A stretch of 64,000 nt of DNA from Paenibacillus sp. JJ-223. Its GTDB lineage: Bacteria; Bacillota; Bacilli; Paenibacillales; Paenibacillaceae. The notes beneath the pieces are model-generated. The model searched no databases. It was not told where the DNA came from and saw only the letters and a list, made by a program, of their open reading frames with translations. Location of the stretch: assembly GCF_927798175.1 (NCBI RefSeq), contig NZ_CAKMMP010000005.1, forward strand, positions 248,001 to 312,000. Reading direction: 5' to 3'. The position numbers and the translations under genes are program-made. This document shows, one piece after another, positions 1-7,969 of the stretch; position 1 is the stretch's first letter, and each line of letters opens with the position of its first letter.

Positions 1-1
1 A

Positions 2-487
2 TTAAATGAACACTCCATTCTCTCTGAACTGCCTGCACAGGGCAGCGTAGGTTTCGCCGTATCCATCGAGCGTAATTTTGCGGTCTTCCGGACCTGTCGT
101 CTCGATCTGGATATGCAAGTGCGCTTCCGGCAGCAGTTCGGGAATGATGCTCGCCCACTCCACCAGGCTTACGCCATTTCCGTAGAAATACTCGTCCAGT
201 CCAAGCTCGTCCGCTTCCTCCAGCGATATCCGGTACACGTCCATATGATACAGGGGCAATCGGCCCTCGTATTCCTTGATCAACGTAAACGTGGGACTGT
301 TCACCACGTCCTGCACGCCGAGATGCCATGCGAATTTTTGCGAAAACGCCGTTTTGCCCGCGCCCAGGTCGCCGTCCAGCGCAATCACCATTCCGGCGGT
401 TGCCTGTCCTGCAATTGCGGACGCGAGCGCTTCGGTATCGGCAATGCCATGGGATTCGAACACCCACTGCTCATGCTTCAGATTCAA
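2..487 (-). CDS. tsaE: tRNA threonylcarbamoyladenosine biosynthesis ATPase TsaE
   Basis: P-loop ATPase that works with TsaB and TsaD in the cytoplasm to make the t6A modification of ANN-decoding tRNAs. The P-loop GDLGAGKT is at about residues 39-46, followed by the family hallmarks SPTFTLIKEY and the LYHMDVYR strand; length (161 aa) is normal. Start: the open frame reaches a GTG at 499, but the ribosome site AAAGGTGG sits properly only for the TTG at 487, so TTG is preferred. A TTGCGG-N17-TATAAT promoter lies just upstream. The stop is at the very edge of the window, so any downstream tsaB/rimI/tsaD partners would be outside. Confidence 0.93.
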   Translation of the reverse strand: MNLKHEQWVFESHGIADTEALASAIAGQATAGMVIALDGDLGAGKTAFSQKFAWHLGVQDVVNSPTFTLIKEYEGRLPLYHMDVYRISLEEADELGLDEYFYGNGVSLVEWASIIPELLPEAHLHIQIETTGPEDRKITLDGYGETYAALCRQFRENGVFI

Positions 488-538
488 TATACGCCCCACC
501 TTTGGCGGTCCAAGCCGCCCGAGTTCACTTTGAAGACT

Positions 539-567
539 ATTATATCGGTCCCCTTCTTCCCCCGCAA
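539..567 (-). promoter_or_regulatory. Sigma-A type promoter of tsaE
   Basis: On the minus strand, TTGCGG (562-567), a 17-base spacer, and a consensus TATAAT (539-544). It lies about 50 bases upstream of the tsaE start and downstream of the sspH terminator, so tsaE has its own promoter. Confidence 0.6.
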
Positions 568-587
568 CACCGAAGGGTCGACCAAGC

Positions 588-614
588 CAAAGAACCGGTG
601 CTTGACGGCACCGG
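588..614 (-). terminator. Terminator after sspH
   Basis: Perfect 7-bp stem CCGGTGC/GCACCGG (595-601 with 608-614) with a 6-base loop, followed on the minus strand by TTCTTT. It lies between sspH and tsaE. The T-run is short, so termination may be partial. Confidence 0.5.
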
Positions 615-652
615 CCCTTGAAATCATTGTATGCTTATGTGTCGCCCGATGT

Positions 653-832
653 CTACTCTTTCAACCGATCAACCGAAACGGTGTGCGTATTCAGCGGATC
701 GCTGCCGACCTGCACGGTCGCCATGCCGTTCGCTTCATCCACATGTTCGATCCAGACCGGCTCGCCATCCAAACTCACGGCAATGGTATCTTTGGAGTCG
801 AAGATGGCTTTTGCTCGTTTGGCATCCATCAT
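653..832 (-). CDS. sspH: H-type small acid-soluble spore protein
   Basis: 59-aa protein of the SspH family, a minor acid-soluble protein of the forespore that enters the mature spore core. The opening MMDAKRAKAIFDS and the GEPVWIEHVDE strand match the family layout (xxxRAKxI ... I.HVxE ... A.V). The gene is too short for many ORF callers. Its first ATG overlaps the TGA of the upstream 94-aa gene (TGA at 831-829, ATG at 832-830), and AAGGAG stands 13 bases upstream; the overlap suggests translational coupling and decides the start. Expression in the forespore under SigF/SigG is expected from the family; see the candidate promoter at 1161-1190. Confidence 0.85.
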   Translation of the reverse strand: MMDAKRAKAIFDSKDTIAVSLDGEPVWIEHVDEANGMATVQVGSDPLNTHTVSVDRLKE

Positions 833-1113
833 AATGGATCGTACTCTCCTTCCACATCATGGGGTTCGGGTGTCATGCTGTCCGTCGTGCTATCTCCGAT
901 ATAACCGTTGTCTTCCGTAACTTGGCCGCCGCCCAGTCCTTCGTTCACCATCCGGTCTATGTCCAGCATGTAGGACTCGCGATCAAGCGGTTCGTCCGTG
1001 GACGTCACTGCCTCCCAGTTCACTTGGGTTCCTGCAACGCTATCTGTAGTTACTAGCGGGTACGGGGTAAAGGCGTATTTATGCGCACGTTCATCATCCC
1101 GTCGTTGATTCAT
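829..1113 (-). CDS. Hypothetical acidic protein, co-transcribed with sspH
   Basis: 94 aa, strongly acidic, no membrane segment or signal peptide; I do not recognise a family. The N-terminus is charged (QRRDDERAHKY) and the C-terminal third is rich in Asp, Glu and Gly and ends EGEYDPL. The ribosome site GGGAGGT is 5-6 bases before the ATG, and the stop overlaps the sspH start by 4 bases, so the two are almost certainly one transcript. The pairing suggests a spore-related role, but that is inference from context only. Confidence 0.7.
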   Translation of the reverse strand: MNQRRDDERAHKYAFTPYPLVTTDSVAGTQVNWEAVTSTDEPLDRESYMLDIDRMVNEGLGGGQVTEDNGYIGDSTTDSMTPEPHDVEGEYDPL

Positions 1114-1160
1114 AGGACACCTCCCTTGTCTTCATAGGCACAGCTTACGGCATGCACACT

Positions 1161-1190
1161 TATCATCCCCGAATGCAGCCCAAGCATACA
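1161..1190 (-). promoter_or_regulatory. Candidate forespore (SigG/SigF-like) promoter for the sspH operon
   Basis: Minus strand: TGTATG (1185-1190), 17-base spacer, GATGATA (1161-1167) preceded by GGGG. This is close to remembered forespore consensus elements (-35 TGNATA, -10 CATANTA or GGNNANANT) but has mismatches. It sits about 50 bases upstream of the 94-aa gene and would fit an SASP operon. Confidence 0.33.
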
Positions 1191-1269
1191 AAAATCGTCG
1201 CCGCAGGGATGATCAAGCCCTTACATGCCCATACTGCTATTAAAGTTTCTATCGGAAAGGGGCTGTCCC

Positions 1270-2187
1270 ATGCATACCGTCTGGAAAGGGGCCATCAGCT
1301 TCGGGCTCGTGCACGTGCCTGTCAAAATGTTCTCGGCCACCGAGGACAAAGACATCTCCATGCGTTACATTCATAAAGTCTGCGGAAGTCCGCTCGCCTA
1401 TGTCCGCAAATGTCCATCCTGTGAAGTCGAAGTCCAGTGGGAGGACATCACCAAAGGTTATGAATATGAAAAGGGAAAATTCGTGCTGTTCGAAAAAGAG
1501 GAGCTGGAGGCCTTGAATGACGCCTCGAACAGAACGATCACGATCATCGATTTCGTAGACCTCACCGAAATCGATCCGATTTATTTTCAAAAAACATACT
1601 ATCTTTCCCCCGATCAGGCTGGAGGCAATGCCTATCAGCTTTTGATGAAAGCCATGCACGACACAGGCAAGATCGGCATTGCAAAAGTTTCCATCCGCTC
1701 CAAGAGCAGCCTGGCGGCCATTCGCGTGCTTGAGGACTGCCTCTCCATGGAAACCATCTTCTATCCGGATGAAATTCGCCCGGTTTCCCAGGTGCCGGGC
1801 CTGCCCGAGAACCAGAATGTCAACGAGAAGGAACTGACGATGGCCAAACTGTTGATCGAACAGCTTTCAACCCCGTTTGAGCCTGAAAAGTACACGGACG
1901 ACTACCGCAATAAACTGGTGGAGCTGATCAATCACAAGGTTGCGGGCGAAGAAATCAAAATCGCTCCGGCCAAACCGGAGGCCAACGTCATGGATTTGAT
2001 GGCCGCTTTGCAGGCAAGCATCGAAGCCGTCAAACCGATCCCGGCCGATCCTGGTACCGCGACAGCCAAACCAAAGAAACGGGCGCCAAAGAAAACCGCT
2101 GCGCAAGCGGCCGTCGGAAACGAAGAACCTGCGGCAACGCCCGCTGCCGGCAAACGCAAAAAAAGCGCAGCCAAACCGAAAACATGA
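1270..2187 (+). CDS. ku: Non-homologous end-joining protein Ku
   Basis: 305 aa. Ku binds broken DNA ends as a dimer and recruits LigD for bacterial end joining. The protein opens with the family signature MHTVWKGAISFGLVHVPVK. A Cys group (C38, C48, C51) follows, and the Ku core runs to about residue 245. A conserved LigD-contact helix (VMDLMAALQASIEA) and a Lys/Ala/Pro-rich tail for DNA binding complete it. The open frame runs 15 codons further upstream, but GGAAAGGGG is spaced for the ATG at 1270. The split ligD genes follow after catE and gerAB-like, on the same strand. Ku and LigD of Bacillus are forespore-expressed; whether that holds here is not shown. Confidence 0.95.
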   Translation: MHTVWKGAISFGLVHVPVKMFSATEDKDISMRYIHKVCGSPLAYVRKCPSCEVEVQWEDITKGYEYEKGKFVLFEKEELEALNDASNRTITIIDFVDLTEIDPIYFQKTYYLSPDQAGGNAYQLLMKAMHDTGKIGIAKVSIRSKSSLAAIRVLEDCLSMETIFYPDEIRPVSQVPGLPENQNVNEKELTMAKLLIEQLSTPFEPEKYTDDYRNKLVELINHKVAGEEIKIAPAKPEANVMDLMAALQASIEAVKPIPADPGTATAKPKKRAPKKTAAQAAVGNEEPAATPAAGKRKKSAAKPKT

Positions 2188-2243
2188 CTCGTCACACCCT
2201 GCCCTTCCATATCCTAACTTGCATCTCGTCCATTTTCGCCAAT

Positions 2244-2269
2244 CCGGCCATGTTGAGCCGGCTTTTTTT
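2244..2269 (+). terminator. Terminator after ku
   Basis: CCGGC (2244-2248) pairs with GCCGG (2257-2261) over an 8-base loop, followed by CTTTTTTT. It lies 57 bases after the ku stop. Confidence 0.75.
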
Positions 2270-2309
2270 CGTTCGTCGTATTTGCCGGATGGCTAGGATC
2301 AGATATAGA

Positions 2310-2352
2310 TTGACGAAAGTTTATTTATATTTTATATTAACTTATGAAAAGT
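2310..2352 (+). promoter_or_regulatory. catE promoter with a dyad at its start site
   Basis: TTGACG (2310-2315), 17-base spacer, TATATT (2333-2338): a good sigma-A promoter in an AT-rich stretch. Directly after the -10 is ACTT-N5-AAGT (2340-2352), positioned to block transcription start. In Bacillus, catE-type genes answer to thiol/quinone-sensing DUF24/MarR repressors (CatR, YodB, MhqR); an operator of that kind here is inference. The leader is about 165 bases long. Confidence 0.6.
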
Positions 2353-2511
2353 AACTTATTTATCAATTTACAGCAAAATGGATTCGCAAGGCCTTTCTTC
2401 GCAGATCCGCCCTGAATAAACATCGATCCATCATCCTTCAACAACCGTACTTTGATCCATAATCATATGAATGCTGATGAAGCATCATTTATATTCCGAG
2501 GAGGTATCCCA

Positions 2512-3378
2512 ATGACAACCGATTATCAAATTCCCGCATCGACACGACTCGGCGAGGTCAGCATCAGAATCAGCGATCTCGACCGTTCGATCCGGTTTTA
2601 CACCGAAGTGGTCGGGCTGAAGCTGCTGGAACGGAACGACCGTGTCGCCACATTGACCGCTGACGGCCAAACCTCGCTGCTGCGGCTGGAGCAGCCTGCC
2701 GACGTAAGCATCACCCGCCCGAGGTCTTCTGCCGGCTTGTATCATTTCGCCATTTTGCTGCCTGACCGTCAATCGCTCGGTCTCGCTCTGCGCAACCTTG
2801 CTGCCCATGGCATCGAGATCGGACAAGGGGATCATCTGGTCAGCGAAGCGCTTTACATCTCCGACCCGGACAACAACGGGATTGAAATCTACGCGGATCG
2901 TCCTCGCGATACGTGGCAACGGGATGAGAAAAACAACTACATTATGGCAACCGACCCCGTTGACGTGGAAGGCCTGTTCGCCATTTCCGAAAATCTCCCT
3001 TGGAAGGGCCTTCCGGCGGGCACAGTGATCGGCCACGTGCATTTTCACGTGCGGAGCCTGCAGGATTCCGGCATTTTCTATATCGGATTGCTCGGGTTCG
3101 ATATTACGAGTGGTTTCGGCGGCTCGGCACTGTTCGTGTCGGCAGGAGGATACCATCATCACCTTGGGTTGAACACGTGGGCGGGCGTCGGAGCGCCCGT
3201 CACGCCGATAAACGGAACAGGCATCGACTACTTCACGATCGTTTACGACGGAAAGGCCGAGCTTGATGCGGCCGTGCAGCATCTTCGTCAGGAAGGGGCC
3301 TCTGTGGAACAGGACGGGGCGATCTGGTGGACCGTCGATCCGCAAAACATTCGCATTCGCCTGACAGCAGCAAACTGA
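2512..3378 (+). CDS. catE: Catechol-2,3-dioxygenase / VOC family protein (CatE type)
   Basis: 288 aa, two vicinal-oxygen-chelate modules (about 9-130 and 170-288). It is close to what I recall of B. subtilis CatE, sharing GLYHFAILLPDR, the run ISDPDNNGIEIYADRP and SAGGYHHHLGLN, including the ligand His in GHVHFHV and in YHHHLG and a Glu in GIEIYAD. It would cleave extradiol catechols or detoxify quinone-related electrophiles in the cytoplasm. GAGGAGGT spaced 6 bases from the ATG at 2512 fixes the start; the frame is open 20 codons upstream without a ribosome site. Confidence 0.9.
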   Translation: MTTDYQIPASTRLGEVSIRISDLDRSIRFYTEVVGLKLLERNDRVATLTADGQTSLLRLEQPADVSITRPRSSAGLYHFAILLPDRQSLGLALRNLAAHGIEIGQGDHLVSEALYISDPDNNGIEIYADRPRDTWQRDEKNNYIMATDPVDVEGLFAISENLPWKGLPAGTVIGHVHFHVRSLQDSGIFYIGLLGFDITSGFGGSALFVSAGGYHHHLGLNTWAGVGAPVTPINGTGIDYFTIVYDGKAELDAAVQHLRQEGASVEQDGAIWWTVDPQNIRIRLTAAN

Positions 3379-3433
3379 AATGATTGCCCGCCAACTCGGC
3401 TCCGCCCTCGACTCTAGCGCATAAACCTATAAC

Positions 3434-3490
3434 GGCCCGAACGGGATTGCCTCTTCCTATTTGAAGAGCAGATCCTGTTCGGGCCTTTTA
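3434..3490 (+). terminator. Terminator after catE
   Basis: GGCCCGAACGGGAT pairs with ATCCTGTTCGGGCC (one G-T), with an inner CTCTTC/GAAGAG stem, then TTTTA. A strong long hairpin 55 bases past the catE stop. Confidence 0.85.
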
Positions 3491-3600
3491 GCGCGGCCAT
3501 GCAACGTTCTTCATCGGTCAAATGAACTTGGCCTCATAATATTGGTCTCTTTGGCAAAGAATATAGGAATAACCGGATATACCCGCAAAGGAGAAGCCGT

Positions 3601-4698
3601 ATGCTTGAAAATGGGCGTTTGACGGTAAGACAGCTTGCTGCATTGCTATTCATGTGCACGATCGGAGAACAAATTCTCTTGTTTCCGTCCATGATCACGT
3701 CGTATGCGCACGAAGATGCGTGGTTATCCGCCTTGCTCGGGGTCGCAGGTGGCACCGGCATTCTCGCCATCATGCTGCTGCTCCATGCAACGCAGCCGCA
3801 ATTGAATCTGATACAGCATGCGCTGCAAAAGCTTGGTCCATGGTTCGGCGCCGTTGTCAGCTGCTTTTATTTGTTCTATTTCCTGATCGGTGCTTCCACC
3901 TTTGTGCGGGAACTTGGCGATTTCATGACTACAAATATCATGCGCCAATCTCCGCTCTTTGCCTTAAACCTGCTCTTTGTCGGGGCGCTTGCATGGGGTC
4001 TGATCTGTGGCATTGAATGCATAGGACGAGGTGCAGAGCTTTTTTTGCCGCTGGTCCTGCTGTTTTTGCTTATTTTGACGGTATGTATACTGCCTCAAGC
4101 CCATCTGAACAATATTACGCCAATCCTAGCTCATGGCTTGCTTGACCCTTTGAAAGGAATCTTTGCCGTATTGACCTACCCCTACTGCCAGCTATGCATT
4201 TTCATGATGGTGTTCCCCTATGCCAACCAGGGAGCGAATTTGAAAAAGGATGTTCTTCTGGCCGGCATCTTTGGCGGATTGTGGCTCACTCTTACGTTGA
4301 CCATGTGCTTGCTTGTCTTGGGTTCCTTTATGACGGAGCATCAATGGTTTCCCGCCTACAATCTGTCGCGCAAAATAAACATCGGCAACTTCCTGCAACG
4401 AATCGAGGCATTCATCGCCTCTGTCTGGATGATCGCCGTATTTTTCAAGGGCATACTGTTCCTATATGGATTTCTTATGGGGCTGTCTTCCCTGTTTCGA
4501 ATATCCAGCCATCGCCCACTCATTTTGCCGGGAGCCTTAATGACAGTCTCCATGTCCATCCTGGTTGCTCCCGACGAAGAGTTCTATCTTAAAGACATTA
4601 TCCCGTATTGGATCGATTGGGATATCACCTGCGGCATTGTTTTGCCTGTGCTGCTGCTTCTGATTCACCAGTTTAGGAGACGCTTGCGAAAAAGCTGA
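3601..4698 (+). CDS. GerAB/ArcD/ProY-family spore germination permease (orphan)
   Basis: 365 aa, about ten hydrophobic segments with short loops, in the amino-acid-transporter fold of GerAB-type B subunits of germinant receptors in the spore inner membrane. The start motif LTVRQLAALLFMCTIGEQILLFPS and the glycine- and proline-bearing first helix fit the family (length about 365). AAAGGAG is 7 bases before the ATG. Usually gerA genes come as A-B-C operons; here neither a GerAA nor a GerAC gene is nearby, and it is followed 63 bases later by a DNA ligase gene. It may serve with a receptor encoded elsewhere, or have another role. Confidence 0.85.
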   Translation: MLENGRLTVRQLAALLFMCTIGEQILLFPSMITSYAHEDAWLSALLGVAGGTGILAIMLLLHATQPQLNLIQHALQKLGPWFGAVVSCFYLFYFLIGASTFVRELGDFMTTNIMRQSPLFALNLLFVGALAWGLICGIECIGRGAELFLPLVLLFLLILTVCILPQAHLNNITPILAHGLLDPLKGIFAVLTYPYCQLCIFMMVFPYANQGANLKKDVLLAGIFGGLWLTLTLTMCLLVLGSFMTEHQWFPAYNLSRKINIGNFLQRIEAFIASVWMIAVFFKGILFLYGFLMGLSSLFRISSHRPLILPGALMTVSMSILVAPDEEFYLKDIIPYWIDWDITCGIVLPVLLLLIHQFRRRLRKS

Positions 4699-4761
4699 TA
4701 TCTGCAACGAATGCTCAAGCATCTTTTGCAAGGCAGCCCGTGTCGAAAGGAGGCTCACCCC

Positions 4762-5712
4762 ATGTTACCCCCGATCATACCATTTGAACCCGTATTGAAG
4801 GAGCAACTCCCGACCGGCCCCGACTGGATCGCCCAGATCAAATGGGATGGCGTCCGCATGCTGGCCTATGAGGATGGGGACGCTTTGAAATTGTTTAACC
4901 GTCGAAGGCATGAGCGAACGCTGCAATATCCGGAATTGACCGTCAAGCGCAATCTTTGTTCGGCACAAACCTATATTCTGGACGGAGAAGTGATTTCCCT
5001 TGATCCGGAAAACGGTACTCCTTCCTTCTATCACGTATTGCGGCGCGATCGCATGAGCAAACCGGACGTCATCTCCCAAATGGTTCATCAGCTTCCGATC
5101 GCGTACATGGTATTCGATATTTTGTATTGCAACGGACGGTGGGTAACCGACCAGCCGCTCGCGGACCGGCAGCGATTGCTTCACGAAGTTCTGATCCCTT
5201 CCCCCCATGTGCAGGAAGTCGCGAATACGGACGATCCGGACACGCTGCTTGCCGTCATGCGCAAACACCGGATGGAAGGCATCGTTTGTAAGGATCTTCG
5301 CAGCACATACGGCATACAGGGCAAGGACGCGCGTTGGCAAAAAGTAAAAATCATGCATGACCTGTACGCCATGATCGGCGGGGTTACGTACAGGGACGGC
5401 ATTGTCAATGCCGTCGCCGTCGGAGTGTATGACGGCCCTCATTTCGTCTATATCGGTCATGTCGGCACCGGCAGGTTGAATTCCGAAGCATGGCGCGATC
5501 TGACCCGACAAGTGGCGCCGCTCGTCAGGCAGGAACGACCCTTCAGCAACAGACCCGAACGAAGCGCCGAAACAACCTGGATCCAGCCGCAGATTGGCGT
5601 CAGGGTGCAGTATATGGAGCTGACCCACCATCGGACGCTAAGACATCCCAGCATCCAGGCATTCGCCGAGGTCACCCGGGAAGAATGCTCTGCGGATCAA
5701 CTCCAAACGTAA
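4762..5712 (+). CDS. ligD: ATP-dependent DNA ligase, LigD ligase module (stand-alone)
   Basis: 316 aa. Seals nicks in the last step of Ku-dependent end joining. Motif I K27-W-D-G30 carries the adenylated lysine; further motifs are LDGEVISL (III region), AYMVFDILY, EGIVCKD (IV) and WQKVK (V), followed by an OB-fold domain. There is no polymerase or nuclease domain: the polymerase is a separate gene 57 bases downstream. AAAGGAGG 8 bases before the ATG at 4762 decides the start over an ATG at 4711. Residues between KWDG and the OB fold look complete, so it should be active. Confidence 0.93.
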   Translation: MLPPIIPFEPVLKEQLPTGPDWIAQIKWDGVRMLAYEDGDALKLFNRRRHERTLQYPELTVKRNLCSAQTYILDGEVISLDPENGTPSFYHVLRRDRMSKPDVISQMVHQLPIAYMVFDILYCNGRWVTDQPLADRQRLLHEVLIPSPHVQEVANTDDPDTLLAVMRKHRMEGIVCKDLRSTYGIQGKDARWQKVKIMHDLYAMIGGVTYRDGIVNAVAVGVYDGPHFVYIGHVGTGRLNSEAWRDLTRQVAPLVRQERPFSNRPERSAETTWIQPQIGVRVQYMELTHHRTLRHPSIQAFAEVTREECSADQLQT

Positions 5713-5769
5713 GTGGCCGCAGATGGCACGAATCGACAAATCGCCCATGACTTTTGAGGAGGTACGAAT

Positions 5770-6660
5770 ATGGCTTCACCCATAAAAGGGACAATTACGG
5801 TAGAAGGCGTCGAACTGACCATTACCAATCCCGACAAACCCTTGTGGCCCGAAGTGGGGATCACCAAAGCGATGTACCTGCAAAAACTGGCCGGCCTCGC
5901 CCCGTTCCTGCTCCCCTATACCAAACAGCGCCTGCTTACGACCATTCGTTATCCGCACGGTGCGGGCGGTGAATTTTTTTATCAAAAAAACGTGCCCGAA
6001 CCGGTGCCCGAGTTTGTGCATACCGAAATGCACGATGGCATCCGTTACGTCGTCATGAACGGTTTGCCCGAACTGCTATGGCTTGGCAATCTCGCGGCAT
6101 TGGAGTTTCACCCCTCATTACATGCCGTAGGCAGCACGCTCCCGTGCGAATGGATGATCGACCTGGACCCTTCGCTGGAGGAAGAACCTCGCATCATGGA
6201 GGCTGCCTTGATCGTTGGCGAAACCCTCTCCTCTCTCGGACTGCAATCTGTGGCCAAAACGTCCGGTGCCACAGGGGTACAGATCATCGTGCCCATTCGG
6301 AAAGGAGTGACGTTTGATCAGCTTCGGATGATCGGCCACTTCGTCGGGAAATACGTCACCCAGAAGCATCCCGACCTATTCACGCTGGAGCGACTCAAAA
6401 AGGATCGCGGAGATCGGATTTATTTCGATTACCTGCAGCATTATGGCGGAAAAACGCTGGCAGCCCCATATACGCCCCGTTCCAAGCCCGAAGGGACCGT
6501 GTCCACGCCATTGACCTGGGATGAGGTTCGCAGTAACGTGTCCGTCAAAGCTTTTCATTTGCTCAATATTCTGGAACGCCTGCAGAAGACCGGCGATCTG
6601 ATCGCCGCAATCGATCCTCAGCCGGTAGAACTGATACTGAAGCACCTCCAATCCAAATAG
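5770..6660 (+). CDS. LigD polymerase (primase-polymerase) module, stand-alone
   Basis: 296 aa, archaeo-eukaryotic primase fold of LigD-Pol, which fills gaps at broken ends with preference for ribonucleotides. The metal-binding DLD is at 131-133, the SGATGVQIIVP nucleotide strand at about 165-176, and the third acidic site in DRIYFDYLQ at 215-223. The position usually given as His in SGxKGLHV is Gln here; I recall Bacillus LigD having the same change. GAGGAGG spaced 6 bases from ATG supports the start. It forms an operon with the ligase gene and the hairpin terminator overlaps its stop. Confidence 0.92.
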   Translation: MASPIKGTITVEGVELTITNPDKPLWPEVGITKAMYLQKLAGLAPFLLPYTKQRLLTTIRYPHGAGGEFFYQKNVPEPVPEFVHTEMHDGIRYVVMNGLPELLWLGNLAALEFHPSLHAVGSTLPCEWMIDLDPSLEEEPRIMEAALIVGETLSSLGLQSVAKTSGATGVQIIVPIRKGVTFDQLRMIGHFVGKYVTQKHPDLFTLERLKKDRGDRIYFDYLQHYGGKTLAAPYTPRSKPEGTVSTPLTWDEVRSNVSVKAFHLLNILERLQKTGDLIAAIDPQPVELILKHLQSK

Positions 6661-6696
6661 CCGATACCTGCATATGTGCAGATATCGGCTATTTTA
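6657..6696. terminator. Bidirectional terminator between ligD-pol and yitT
   Basis: Perfect 10-bp arms ATAGCCGATA (6657-6666) and TATCGGCTAT (6683-6692), with an inner CTGCATATGTGCAG pairing, then TTTTA. The ligD-pol stop codon lies in the stem. It separates two convergent genes. Confidence 0.85.
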
Positions 6697-6718
6697 TCGA
6701 TGTACGCGGACATAACCG

Positions 6719-7627
6719 CTAATGAATTCCCTTTTTCTTGAAGCGTCCGCCCTTTACGTCATGAATGTTGCCGATGGCTACGAACGCATGCGGATCCCAA
6801 TCCTCAACGATGGATTTCATCTTTGCTTCCTCCAGACGGGTGATGACGACAAAAATGATTTTCTTCTCATCGCCGCTAAAACCGCCCTCTCCATCAAGGA
6901 ACGTAACTCCGCGACCAAGACGGTCGGTAAGGGCCGAACCGATTTCGCGATATTTTTCACTAATGATCCAAACCGATTTGGATTGCTCCAACCCTTCGTT
7001 CACGATATCGATCAGCTTCATTGCGATGTAGTAGGCGATCATGGAGTACAGCGCATTTGGCCAGCCAAACACGAAGCCTGCAGCCGCAAAAATAAAGATG
7101 TTGATGAACAGCACGATCTGTCCGACGGACAGCGGGGTTTTCTCGCTGAGCAGAATGGCCACGATCTCGGTTCCGTCCAGCGATCCGCCGGAACGAATGA
7201 CCAGGCCGACGCCGGCGCCAAGAATCAGTCCGCCGAATACGGCGCCAAGCAAAGGCTCGCCCGGAGTCAATGCGGGAACATGGTGCAATAACGTGGTACT
7301 GATTGACATGGCCACGATCCCCAGCAGCGTGGACAAGGCAAACGTTTTGCCGATTTGTCTGTATCCGAGTAACAGGAACGGCAAGTTAAGCAGTGTCAAG
7401 AAAATCCCGAGTGGCAAGCCGGTCAGTTCCGACACCATGATGGAAATGCCCGTAACCCCTCCATCAATAACGCCATTGGGCACCAGGAACACTTCCAGTG
7501 CGACGGCCATTAGCACCGCACCAATGAGAATCATGACAATCCGCTGCAGAAGCTTCAATGTGAACACAGAGCCTTTCACGCTGCGGTCCGGCTTGGATGT
7601 AATTTCTTTAACTGTTACATTGGACAT
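6719..7627 (-). CDS. YitT family membrane protein (DUF2179)
   Basis: 302 aa. Five or six hydrophobic segments (about 28-220) with the family motif GGVTGISIMVSELTGLPLG, then a soluble C-terminal DUF2179 domain (about 225-290; the stretch VFLDGEGGFSGDEKK-like, here TFLDGEGGFSGDEKK). The biochemical role of the family is not established. Several paralogs are usual in Bacillales. GGGGGGGAAAGC before the ATG at 7627 serves as ribosome site. A 15-base inverted repeat pair lies in the upstream region. Confidence 0.88.
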   Translation of the reverse strand: MSNVTVKEITSKPDRSVKGSVFTLKLLQRIVMILIGAVLMAVALEVFLVPNGVIDGGVTGISIMVSELTGLPLGIFLTLLNLPFLLLGYRQIGKTFALSTLLGIVAMSISTTLLHHVPALTPGEPLLGAVFGGLILGAGVGLVIRSGGSLDGTEIVAILLSEKTPLSVGQIVLFINIFIFAAAGFVFGWPNALYSMIAYYIAMKLIDIVNEGLEQSKSVWIISEKYREIGSALTDRLGRGVTFLDGEGGFSGDEKKIIFVVITRLEEAKMKSIVEDWDPHAFVAIGNIHDVKGGRFKKKGIH

Positions 7628-7653
7628 GCTTTCCCCCCCATTTGGTCAGTATG

Positions 7654-7771
7654 TGAATCCATTTCATAAATCATTTAACTACTGCACGGGGGGTCTACAT
7701 ATAAAACAACAAATGGGTTGGACTTTATACGCACCCTGAAGAGCAACTAAAAGCTATATGAAATGGATTCA
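7654..7771. repeat. 15-base inverted repeat pair upstream of yitT
   Basis: TGAATCCATTTCATA (7654-7668) and its exact reverse complement TATGAAATGGATTCA (7757-7771), 88 bases apart. The near copy is 26 bases before the yitT start. It could be a looped operator pair or the base of a leader hairpin. Confidence 0.7.
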
Positions 7772-7799
7772 AAATGTCTTAATTCCGATGGCAATTGCC

Positions 7800-7839
7800 A
7801 AAAAAGAGCAAAAGGGAGCCTGCTATCATTCAGACTCCC
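7800..7839 (-). terminator. Second terminator-like hairpin after cls
   Basis: Minus strand GGGAGTCTG pairs with CAGGCTCCC over an 8-base loop, then TTTTGCTCTTTTTT. It follows the stronger hairpin at 7911-7948 and may be a backup terminator for cls or an attenuator in the yitT leader. Confidence 0.55.
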
Positions 7840-7910
7840 CCTCCTTCGCCAAGACATCATTTGTTATCACCATTATATCATAAAAGATCAAATTTGAGCA
7901 AAATAGTTAG

Positions 7911-7948
7911 AAAAAAAGAGATAAATTCACAAAAAGTGAATTTATCTC
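7911..7948 (-). terminator. Terminator after cls
   Basis: Perfect 13-bp arms GAGATAAATTCAC and GTGAATTTATCTC with a 5-base loop, followed on the minus strand by seven T. It lies 22 bases past the cls stop. Confidence 0.85.
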
Positions 7949-7969
7949 GTGAAATCAGGTCTAAAACGG

